Position numbers and translations under genes: made by a program. A stretch of 14,215 nucleotides of DNA, taken from a bacterium. GTDB lineage: Bacteria; UBA10199; 2-02-FULL-44-16; JAAZCA01. The notes under the pieces are model-generated. The model made no database searches. It was not told the DNA's origin and saw only the letters and a program-made list of their open reading frames with translations. Within the stretch, counting starts at the first letter, position 1. The number at the start of each line of letters is the position of its first letter. Of this stretch, positions 4,491 to 10,287 are shown piece by piece. The stretch is taken from positions 1 to 14,215 of the forward strand of contig JBAZOP010000072.1 of NCBI GenBank assembly GCA_041648665.1. Reading direction: 5' to 3'.

Positions 4491-6182
4491 ATGCGCCGAT
4501 ACCTCGCGCTCTCCATCCTCGCGGCCCTCGTGCTGCTCGCTCTGGCAGGCCCGGCGGCAGCGTCCGGCGAGGATAGCGGATTATCAGAAAAAACGGGAAC
4601 GGCGTCGTTCGGCAGCGGAACAATATCGACCCCGGTTGGCCCGCCACTATTGACCGGAACATCAAACAAAGGATATTACCTCATCTATAACGCAACGCGT
4701 ATGAGATATACCCCGGTCACTCTCGGAGCCCATTACGCTATCACTTACAGGAACGATAATCCCACAATATTCGCGGCATTTCCTAAAACATCGATGAAAA
4801 ACGTCAGATTTATGGACGGAACGAATTTGATTTTTACAGCGGATGAACACATCACAAAACTCTATACCGGGGATTATTTCTCTGGGACTCACTTTTACCA
4901 CATGGTTTTTTCAGTGGATTATAACAATTTCGTGGCATACCCAAACACATCGTCAATGTCAAACGGTTTAAAAACCATAATAATCGAATCGAATCTTTCG
5001 ACAGTAAATACCGGGGGCTGGACGGTGAACTCCACCGCCGGGGACACCCTGGCAGCGTTTTACCTCGGTGGTCAAAATGCCGGTACTCCCTACCAGATTG
5101 GACAAAGATTAGGGCTATGGGGCGGGGAATTGAACTCGTCATATCATTATGCCTATGGAAGCGCGAACCTTGCCAACGAATATCATATAGTAGAATCGGA
5201 TGGCGGCGCGATAAAATCCTATGAAATTACACGCGTGGGGATAACCAATCCGGCCACACAGTCAAAATTGATAGCGTATAATGCACTTGGAACGATCATC
5301 TACTCCGAAGATGAATACCAATCGACCGACACGTCCGGGGCGATTTATGCAGCCACACAATGCCGGATCGTCCTCGACAACGGTATTACATCCGTCGTGA
5401 TCTGGGATGACATTGGCGGGGATATAGGGGATACCTTTCACATTGCGATCCGCGACGCTTCAACCGGGGCGCTCATCTCCTCCCCAACCGTCAATATCAC
5501 CGAACTATCGACCGGGGCGACGTGGGGATACGTTCCCGCCGATGGCGTTCAGACATCCGACTCACTGATGGCCGGCCTCCTATACAACATTTCCGCTACG
5601 AAAACCGGGTATTTCGGAGACTGGCAGAATTTCAATCTGGTTTCCGGGTGTATATATCCGGTCTGTTATGGAAACAACGTAGAATTGCGGCTCGTCAAAA
5701 TATCCACGCCCGCCGACACAACGAAAACGACGGCAGCGTTTAAAGTCTATTTCCAAGATACGGCGTATCAAGGTGATCAGCCGGTATCCGGCGCGACCAT
5801 TACCCTATCGAGTCCGGGCTATACAGACCTGCTCGGCCAGACGAATAGCCTCGGATTTCGCGATTTCACCATAAATAAATCGGTCGAATATTCCTATACA
5901 ATAACTAAAACTGGATACTATGCCGCGTCTGGCACGTTCAATATCACCGATCCGACGCCGATCCTCGTGCGGATGTATCTCGCACCGCAGGGCACGCCGA
6001 CCGTAACCACGCTCCCGACGCCTCCCGTAGCAACGACACCCGCCGATGAGACCTCCGTCTCGGACTCGTCACGGAAAAGCATCAGGGCATCCTTCGCGCA
6101 GGCTGCGACCGTGGCCGGGCCGCTTTTCCTGATAACCCTGATCCTCTTCTGCCTTGCAGCCTGGCGAAAGGGGATGAAGTGA
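4491..6182 (+). CDS. Spike-like surface glycoprotein (563 aa)
   Basis: ATG 4491 has a near-ideal site (GGAGGCGGTGATCC). It has a signal peptide (1-25, ending AAAS), a large beta-rich ectodomain, two tandem Ig/carboxypeptidase-regulatory-like beta-sandwich modules (about 314-402 and 414-498, each with a K-T-G-Y motif near its end), a Thr/Pro-rich stalk (about 500-530) and a C-terminal TM helix (AGPLFLITLILFCLAAW) followed by RKGMK. Many sequons (NAT, NTS, NLS, NST, NSS, NIT, NIS, NKS) imply heavy glycosylation. Overall design matches single-spike receptor-binding or fusion proteins of enveloped archaeal viruses such as pleolipovirus VP4, or large fusellovirus end-fibre proteins. The ectodomain DNA (about 4590-5980) is clearly richer in A and T than its neighbours, with AAA, ATA and TAT codons, suggesting domain exchange. 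Confidence 0.85.
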   Translation: MRRYLALSILAALVLLALAGPAAASGEDSGLSEKTGTASFGSGTISTPVGPPLLTGTSNKGYYLIYNATRMRYTPVTLGAHYAITYRNDNPTIFAAFPKTSMKNVRFMDGTNLIFTADEHITKLYTGDYFSGTHFYHMVFSVDYNNFVAYPNTSSMSNGLKTIIIESNLSTVNTGGWTVNSTAGDTLAAFYLGGQNAGTPYQIGQRLGLWGGELNSSYHYAYGSANLANEYHIVESDGGAIKSYEITRVGITNPATQSKLIAYNALGTIIYSEDEYQSTDTSGAIYAATQCRIVLDNGITSVVIWDDIGGDIGDTFHIAIRDASTGALISSPTVNITELSTGATWGYVPADGVQTSDSLMAGLLYNISATKTGYFGDWQNFNLVSGCIYPVCYGNNVELRLVKISTPADTTKTTAAFKVYFQDTAYQGDQPVSGATITLSSPGYTDLLGQTNSLGFRDFTINKSVEYSYTITKTGYYAASGTFNITDPTPILVRMYLAPQGTPTVTTLPTPPVATTPADETSVSDSSRKSIRASFAQAATVAGPLFLITLILFCLAAWRKGMK

Positions 6183-6184
6183 CG

Positions 6185-7126
6185 ATGCGCCGGCCTGCGA
6201 TCGGGATCCTCGCGGTCCTGCTGCTGACGGTCGCCCTGGTCCCGGGTGCCGCTGCATTCGAGGTGAACTGGACGGACGTCTCCACCTTCGGCGTCACGGC
6301 ACCGGAAGGGTATGCCATCTACCAGGTCAACCTCGACGGCCTGGACGCCGGCGTCACGACGATCACCCTCGATGCATTTGGCGAGCCCTATATCGTCGAA
6401 ATCAACTGCACACGGTCGTTCTTATTCAATAGTCACTGGGATTTTATCGTCAGCATCACCTATCCTAACGGTACCGTCGTCAGCGAATCTCTCGGCACGC
6501 TGTCGATAGGTCAGGAATACAAAGTACGGCTGCAGTATTTCACCCCCGACCTCATCGATACCTTTCTGGATGTTGATATTTACATCGATATCCTCCCGAA
6601 ATCAGTCAGCTTCATGGGGCCGGTGTTCCCCTCGAGGAGCTATCTCATCTTTCACTCGGTCACGGTGACGGCTCCCGATGAGATGAGTTATGCGAAGGTC
6701 TACATTGAAGATGGGGAAGGTCTCTCGAAGATCGTCGATCCGACCTACCAGATCACCTCATGGACCGGGAGCTTTTTCAGCTGGGCGTGGGGCTCGATCC
6801 TCTGGTTCGTCGAGAAGATCCCTGGTGTCGGCCCCTACTTCGCGATAGCGCTCGATATCCTCGTGGTCATCCTTGGCGAACTGATCTTTTACCTGAAATT
6901 CTTCTTCATTGAGGAGCCCGAGGTCACGGTCTGTCTCGTCGAGATCTTCTGTTTCGGCGAAGCGATGATCCACGGAGGCTCGATGGGCACCCTGCTCCGG
7001 CGAGCGGCCGAAAATCACGTCGCGATTTTTAAATTCCTGCTCTGGCTCGCTGAATGGTCGATTGGCATGGTCATGCTGATCATCAGGACCATCGCAGATG
7101 TCGTCAAGGCGCTTAAATTGATCTGA
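6185..7126 (+). CDS. Secreted multi-TM envelope protein (313-315 aa)
   Basis: Start is ATG 6185 or GTG 6179 (overlapping the spike stop by GTGA); ATG gives MRRPAIG, matching the MRR start of the spike. It has a signal peptide to about residue 24 (PGAAA/F) and a beta-rich ectodomain of about 170 residues with sequons NWT, NCT and NGT. The C-terminal third is hydrophobic: a Trp/Phe-rich amphipathic segment (FFSWAWGSILWFVEKIPG), a TM region (YFAIALDILVVILGELIFYL, continuing KFFFI), a Cys-containing hydrophobic stretch (VCLVEIFCFG) and a final TM region (IFKFLLWLAEWSIGMVMLII). Architecture and position suggest an envelope protein that partners the spike, perhaps in membrane fusion. No family is recognised. 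Confidence 0.8.
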   Translation: MRRPAIGILAVLLLTVALVPGAAAFEVNWTDVSTFGVTAPEGYAIYQVNLDGLDAGVTTITLDAFGEPYIVEINCTRSFLFNSHWDFIVSITYPNGTVVSESLGTLSIGQEYKVRLQYFTPDLIDTFLDVDIYIDILPKSVSFMGPVFPSRSYLIFHSVTVTAPDEMSYAKVYIEDGEGLSKIVDPTYQITSWTGSFFSWAWGSILWFVEKIPGVGPYFAIALDILVVILGELIFYLKFFFIEEPEVTVCLVEIFCFGEAMIHGGSMGTLLRRAAENHVAIFKFLLWLAEWSIGMVMLIIRTIADVVKALKLI

Positions 7127-7136
7127 GGCTGCTGCT

Positions 7137-7274
7137 ATGGAAACCTTCGAGATCGTACTCATGCAGGACGGTGCAATCGTGCTTCGGGTGTCGGCTCCGA
7201 ACCCCCTCGCAGCACAATACCGTCTCATTAAACGAATCGACGAAAAATACCACCGACGCTACTATGGAGTGTGA
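7137..7274 (+). CDS. Hypothetical 45-aa protein
   Basis: A short gene with ATG 7137, GAGG about 8 bases upstream and stop TGA 7272-7274. The product (METFEIVLMQDGAIVLRVSA, then a helix PNPLAAQYRLIKRIDEKYHR and RYYGV) looks like a beta hairpin followed by a basic helix. It has no signal or TM segment and so is cytoplasmic. It fills the gap between two confident genes in the virion operon and has normal codon use. The function is unknown. Confidence 0.6.
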   Translation: METFEIVLMQDGAIVLRVSAPNPLAAQYRLIKRIDEKYHRRYYGV

Positions 7275-7280
7275 CATAAC

Positions 7281-7673
7281 ATGGGATTTTTACATCGCGG
7301 GACGAGCATCCCGACGCTCATCGTGAAGAAGGGAGGACGAAGCTACGAGCTCAAATACCTCACCCTAAACGGCGAACGAATATCGGATTCGATGGAAGGC
7401 AAAGAATATGCAGTGTCCTCGAAACCGGTCGAAATCTCGCAAGGGCGTAAGTCAGGGTACGGATACCTCTGTCACGAGGGCAAAGGGTGTACGATGGATG
7501 CCGTCGAAGACGCGACAGTCCTCTCCCTGAAAACCACCGCGACTCTCGTGTCGAACGTGATGGACTCCGACCTCTTCGCGATGGCGTGGCAGCTGAAACC
7601 AGGTCTCCGCATGGTTCTCGCGGCGTTCGTTATCGGCGTCGGTCTCGGCTTCATCGGAGGGCTAATCCTTTGA
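7281..7673 (+). CDS. C-terminally anchored membrane protein (130 aa)
   Basis: ATG 7281 comes 6 bp after the previous stop, behind GGAGTG. The N-terminal 100 residues are soluble and beta-rich, with a His/Cys cluster (YLCHEGKGC). The last 25 residues form one TM helix (MVLAAFVIGVGLGFIGGLIL). There is no signal peptide, so this is a tail-anchored protein with its domain in the cytoplasm or, in a virion, facing inside. It could link envelope and genome or ATPase. No family is recognised. Confidence 0.75.
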   Translation: MGFLHRGTSIPTLIVKKGGRSYELKYLTLNGERISDSMEGKEYAVSSKPVEISQGRKSGYGYLCHEGKGCTMDAVEDATVLSLKTTATLVSNVMDSDLFAMAWQLKPGLRMVLAAFVIGVGLGFIGGLIL

Positions 7674-8077
7674 CTGCAGAGAGCCAGGCGACGGAGGAGG
7701 AGAAGAAGGTCCTCGAGGGGAACGTTACTCAGTACTCTCGGGACCTGCAATGGTTCAAACGGACGGACAACCTCGTCGAGCTCAATAACGATGCCCTGGC
7801 TGACCTCGAGGAGATCCAGATCGTCGCGTGCTCGCTCATCGATGCACTCGACGGGGAGATCATCCCGGTCCCGGCCGTCAAGAAATTCAAAGACCGGTAT
7901 GTATCGCTCACGCGGTCGCGGAGGCGGCTCGGCCGACAGGAATACGTCGAGGTCCTGAAACGCCGACCGAACTACGCGATGGTACCGGGCCCCTGGGCGG
8001 AGCAGGAGCAGGAAGACCGACAGGCAACGGGCGTCGTGGATCGCGTTAAGAACTGGTGGAATCGGGGAGGCCGATAG
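7670..8077 (+). CDS. Hypothetical 135-aa charged helical protein
   Basis: TTG 7670 overlaps the upstream TGA by 4 bp and has a perfect GGAGG (7656-7660) 9 bases ahead. An upstream ATG at 7487 in this frame lies inside the previous gene and is unlikely to be used. The product begins MTAESQATEEEKKVLEGNVT. It is soluble, mostly helical and acidic in the first half, with a basic, Trp-containing end (VVDRVKNWWNRGGR) that may bind membrane or DNA. No family is recognised. It sits between virion membrane genes and the ATPase, so an internal or assembly role is likely. Confidence 0.75.
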   Translation: MTAESQATEEEKKVLEGNVTQYSRDLQWFKRTDNLVELNNDALADLEEIQIVACSLIDALDGEIIPVPAVKKFKDRYVSLTRSRRRLGRQEYVEVLKRRPNYAMVPGPWAEQEQEDRQATGVVDRVKNWWNRGGR

Positions 8078-8476
8078 ATGGCTGGTCCCGATCGCCCGAA
8101 GCTCTCGCTCGGGTACCACCTCGCCGAGGCCCTATTCAATCTCGGGTACAGCCAGGGAGGACCGATCTACCGCACTCTTTCGAAGAGCCGGCACGTCTAC
8201 CGTATAGCCCGCGCGATGCTGAAAGGTCGAAAGAGCGAAGAGATTGCACAGCGGCTCGCAGACCTCAAAGGAGCCTCCTCCTACCTGAAAAAGGTGTACG
8301 AGCCCTCGCTCGATATCGAGCCGATGCCGACCGAGAAACGCATCGTCTTCGAGATGAAGCTCGACGAGTTCCAGGACGATCTGCTCGAGCTGATCGGTGA
8401 CTACGATCTGGTGGACACCAAGATCCTGTCGGACGTGTACAACATGCAATGGCGGAAAAACCAGAATAAGGAGTGA
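8078..8476 (+). CDS. Hypothetical 132-aa helical protein
   Basis: ATG 8078 follows the previous stop directly, with GGAGG 7 bases upstream. The product begins MAGPDRPKLSLGYHLAEALF. It has an aromatic/glycine N-terminal segment (GYSQGGPIYRTLSKSRHVYR), then helices with balanced charge, and a late acidic part (DEFQDDLLELIGDYD). There are no Cys pairs, signal peptide or TM helix. No family is recognised. Operon position suggests a role in assembly or as an ATPase partner. Confidence 0.75.
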   Translation: MAGPDRPKLSLGYHLAEALFNLGYSQGGPIYRTLSKSRHVYRIARAMLKGRKSEEIAQRLADLKGASSYLKKVYEPSLDIEPMPTEKRIVFEMKLDEFQDDLLELIGDYDLVDTKILSDVYNMQWRKNQNKE

Positions 8477-8479
8477 GTC

Positions 8480-8635
8480 ATGCCTCTACCTGAAATCTTC
8501 ACCATGAGCAACGCTCTCCTGCAGCAGGTCGCTGCATTCAGTACCGCGTGCGGAATAATCATCGGGTACGCCATCGCCCGCACCGTGGATCGGGTCAGAG
8601 CCCGGCGCCAGGCACGGCAGCCCGTCGGCCCGTGA
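8480..8635 (+). CDS. Small single-TM protein (51 aa)
   Basis: A short gene with ATG 8480 behind AAGGAGTGAG and stop TGA 8633-8635. The middle (LLQQVAAFSTACGIIIGYAI) is a moderately hydrophobic TM helix followed by a very basic tail (RTVDRVRARRQARQ). The topology is probably N-terminus outside and basic C-terminus inside, where it could contact DNA. It lies 3 bp before the ATPase gene, so a membrane partner of the ATPase is plausible. Confidence 0.65.
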   Translation: MPLPEIFTMSNALLQQVAAFSTACGIIIGYAIARTVDRVRARRQARQPVGP

Positions 8636-8638
8636 GCT

Positions 8639-9700
8639 ATGCGGAAGAATCCGGAGGCCCTCTCCGACTACTGGCAGGAGCGGATCCGACGTGAATGGGT
8701 GATGCGACCAGGGCAGCACATCATGGAGATCGGCATCCCCGGGACCGGCAAGACGAACGGTCTTGCCTGGCTCGAGGAGGCCCTCGTCGAGCACGTGAAG
8801 AGCGTACAGGTCTGGTTCGACTGCTGCAAGTCATCCGAGATCCTCATGCTCTCGACGCTCGGGCCGGTCCAGGTCCTCATCCCAGCAGGGATGGAGCTCG
8901 AGATCCGGCACCTGAAGAAAGACCTGGACATCACGATCACCGAGGTAGAGGACCTCAAGGATCCCTGGCCGCTTCTCGAGCGGGACCGCATCAACGTGAT
9001 TTCGTTTGAGCCCTATACCACGTCGCCGGCCGTCTTCGTCGGGCTGATGCGTGATCTCTTCGATGACCTCGTGAAAAAGGCCCAACGATACGCCCTCCCG
9101 ACCCCGATGGATATCTTCTTCGACGAGTTTCACCGGGTGGCACCGTCGAAGGGATACGGCATCTTCGAGGACGACGACAAGCACGTCCAGAACATGATCG
9201 CCAATATCGAGCGGCTGCGGTCGAGCGAAATCAGGTTCGCCGTCTCCACCCAGGGATACAATAAAATCCACAAGGGCGTGCGAATGGCATTCAACTATTT
9301 CCTGGCTCGGAGGGGGACAGACGTCGATAATGGTAAAATGAAGCGGTACCTTCTCTTGCACGAGAAGCTGGAGACGGACGAAGCGGTCTTCTGGTTCGAG
9401 AATAAGGACTATTCCGACGTCCTGCACCTGCCCTTCTATGGCGACGGGAAGAACCTCGGCCAGGTCCGGTACCATGGGATCCTAAAGGAGGTTGAGAAGC
9501 CGACTGCATCCGCGAGCGAGCCGGCGGCTGCTGCAGGAGTCTCGGGAGCACAGTACCTCGAGCAGATGATCGCCAACCTTCGGACGGCGATCGAGGCCCT
9601 TCGCCAGCGGGGTGCACCGGAGAAGGAGATCGCGCTCCGGCAGCGCGACCTCTCTTTGCTCATGGCCCGGCGCGTGGTTCTTGGGGGAGAAGGAGAATGA
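8639..9700 (+). CDS. P-loop ATPase of HerA/FtsK type, putative genome-packaging or assembly ATPase (353 aa)
   Basis: ATG 8639 is 3 bp after the previous stop. Walker A is GIPGTGKT (32-39). Walker B is DIFFDE (158-163) with its acidic catalytic pair DE. The motif VSTQGYNKI (about 202-210) places a Gln at the polar sensor position used by HerA/FtsK and VirB4-like motors. The N-terminal 25 residues are helical and basic. The C-terminus (about 300-353) is an Ala/Gln-rich helical tail. Pleolipoviruses, spindle-shaped viruses and other membrane-containing viruses carry an ATPase of this superfamily near the structural genes, where it is thought to drive DNA translocation or assembly. No recombination or replication partner is seen nearby, which favours a virion role. 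Confidence 0.88.
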   Translation: MRKNPEALSDYWQERIRREWVMRPGQHIMEIGIPGTGKTNGLAWLEEALVEHVKSVQVWFDCCKSSEILMLSTLGPVQVLIPAGMELEIRHLKKDLDITITEVEDLKDPWPLLERDRINVISFEPYTTSPAVFVGLMRDLFDDLVKKAQRYALPTPMDIFFDEFHRVAPSKGYGIFEDDDKHVQNMIANIERLRSSEIRFAVSTQGYNKIHKGVRMAFNYFLARRGTDVDNGKMKRYLLLHEKLETDEAVFWFENKDYSDVLHLPFYGDGKNLGQVRYHGILKEVEKPTASASEPAAAAGVSGAQYLEQMIANLRTAIEALRQRGAPEKEIALRQRDLSLLMARRVVLGGEGE

Positions 9701-9816
9701 GCTTCACCTATGATCTGCGGCGGATCTATAATGAGAGTCCATGGCTATTCTGGGTGCTCGCGATCGCCTGCATCCTCCTCCTCGCAGGACACCTTGAGCT
9801 GATACTCTTCTCGTGA
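9697..9816 (+). CDS. Small TM peptide (39 aa)
   Basis: ATG 9697 overlaps the ATPase stop (ATGA), with AAGGAG just upstream. The product is MSFTYDLRRIYNESPWLFWV followed by LAIACILLLAGHLELILFS, one TM helix with an N-terminal amphipathic part. It is the last gene of the virion operon. Its 3' part (9745-9816) is overlapped by the minus-strand gene 9745-9930. The function is unknown; it may be a minor envelope peptide. Confidence 0.6.
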   Translation: MSFTYDLRRIYNESPWLFWVLAIACILLLAGHLELILFS

Positions 9817-9930
9817 GCGGCACCCCCTCACAGCCATAGACCGACCTCCCAGGATGCGCTGCAGTCGATTCTTTTCTGCGTGGTCGATACTTCCTTCGTC
9901 CGAGGGGGGTGAATCGATTCTAGGTGCCAT
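9745..9930 (-). CDS. Leaderless minus-strand hypothetical protein (61 aa)
   Basis: It reads leftward from ATG 9930. A TATA box (CATATAAA, plus positions 9951-9958) lies about 25 bp upstream, so the mRNA should be leaderless. The sequence between TATA and ATG is nearly the same as that of the next minus-strand gene. The product (MAPRIDSPPSDEGSIDHAEK, then helix NRLQRILGG) is charged with a very acidic end. The last 24 codons lie antisense to the 39-aa TM gene, so the C-terminal composition may partly reflect that overlap. A small regulator is plausible from context, but no fold is recognised. Confidence 0.5.
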   Translation of the reverse strand: MAPRIDSPPSDEGSIDHAEKNRLQRILGGRSMAVRGCRSREEYQLKVSCEEEDAGDREHPE

Positions 9931-9950
9931 AGAATGCGTTATAGAAGAGG
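9928..9950 (-). repeat. Start-site element, copy 1 (CCTCTT-N7-GCATTCTATG)
   Basis: On the minus strand CCTCTT and GCATTCTATG are separated by 7 bases, and the last three bases are the start codon of the 9745-9930 gene. The same two blocks with a 6-base spacer occur at 10121-10142. This lies between TATA box and start, where an archaeal repressor would block transcription. Confidence 0.65.
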
Positions 9951-9958
9951 TTTATATG
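9951..9958 (-). promoter_or_regulatory. TATA box for minus-strand gene 9745-9930
   Basis: CATATAAA on the minus strand, about 25 bp upstream of the leaderless ATG, lies just past the stop codon of the zinc-ribbon gene. Confidence 0.6.
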
Positions 9959-9961
9959 CTC

Positions 9962-10123
9962 CTAGAGAGTCTCACCGATGAACGACATACAGACCGGGCA
10001 GACCCACCCGATCGGAAGGTACCTTTGATGTCCATCATCGCATCTCGGACGAATGTAGCTTCGTACCATCTTCACCCGTCCACCGTCTCGAGAACAGATG
10101 CTGCAGTGTGGCCTCGAGGTCAT
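9962..10123 (-). CDS. Minus-strand zinc-ribbon protein (53 aa)
   Basis: A short gene reading leftward from ATG 10123 to TAG at 9964-9962. The product starts MTSRPHCSICSRDGGRVKMV. It has CxxC at 7-10 (CSIC) and CxxC at 42-45 (CPVC, in GWVCPVC), with Cys28 and His32 between them. The spacing and the flanking beta-like segments fit a zinc ribbon or rubredoxin-like knuckle pair. A TATATATT box lies 27 bp upstream, so the transcript is leaderless. The plus-strand frame across this stretch (9854-10138) reads poorly by comparison. It diverges from the integrase gene and may control it; that is inference from position. Confidence 0.75.
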   Translation of the reverse strand: MTSRPHCSICSRDGGRVKMVRSYIRPRCDDGHQRYLPIGWVCPVCMSFIGETL

Positions 10124-10143
10124 AGAATGCTATTTTAAGAGGG
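10121..10143 (-). repeat. Start-site element, copy 2 (CCTCTT-N6-GCATTCTATG)
   Basis: Second copy of the element at 9928-9950, covering the start codon of the zinc-ribbon gene. The 10-bp block CATAGAATGC on the plus strand (10121-10130) is identical in both copies. Confidence 0.65.
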
Positions 10144-10145
10144 AG

Positions 10146-10154
10146 TAATATATA
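10146..10154 (-). promoter_or_regulatory. TATA box for zinc-ribbon gene
   Basis: TATATATTA on the minus strand is centred 27 bp upstream of ATG 10123, the standard archaeal distance for a leaderless transcript. Confidence 0.65.
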
Positions 10155-10255
10155 GGGATTAGCGTGTGATGCGCGAGTGATTCTGAAAACGAGATAAGAA
10201 TTACTGCCAGTTGGTTTACACAGATATCTTATTCACTCTCTCCCTACTTACGATT

Positions 10256-10284
10256 GCTTTTATCTCCTCGTCGGGCGATATCGC
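10256..10284 (+). promoter_or_regulatory. Integrase promoter with overlapping palindrome
   Basis: TTTTAT (10258-10263) lies 25-30 bp before ATG 10288, predicting a nearly leaderless transcript. GCGATATCGC (10275-10284) is a perfect palindrome between TATA and start and could be an operator. Confidence 0.55.
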
Positions 10285-10287
10285 TGT

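Larger units (their letters stand above)
10124..10287. other. Divergent intergenic region between minus-strand regulators and integrase
   Basis: This 164-bp AT-rich stretch contains the leftward TATA box at 10146-10154, the rightward TATA-like box at 10256-10264 and a 10-bp palindrome at 10275-10284. Integrase attachment sites are often next to the integrase gene, so attP may lie here. I see no tRNA 3' end or other clear core sequence. Confidence 0.5.

Noticed and set aside
7472..8119. 215-aa minus-strand frame
   Set aside because: It is antisense to three well-spaced plus-strand genes with strong GGAGG sites.
8831..9475. 214-aa minus-strand frame
   Set aside because: It is antisense to the ATPase, whose Walker motifs fix the coding strand.
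9900..9940. tRNA-like fragment (GAATCGATTC, T-loop-like) as an attachment core
   Set aside because: It cannot be folded into an acceptor and T-arm, lacks a CCA-side stem, and is inside the minus-strand gene.
9978..10028. 16-codon plus-strand frame (MNDIQTGQTHPIGRYL) downstream of a TATA-like TTTATATG
   Set aside because: The same TATA sequence serves the minus-strand gene 9745-9930 on the other strand. The peptide is antisense to the zinc-ribbon gene and shows no feature of its own.
9854..10138. 94-aa plus-strand frame
   Set aside because: It is Ser/Arg/His-rich with no pattern. The minus strand there encodes a zinc ribbon with clean CxxC pairs and leaderless promoters.
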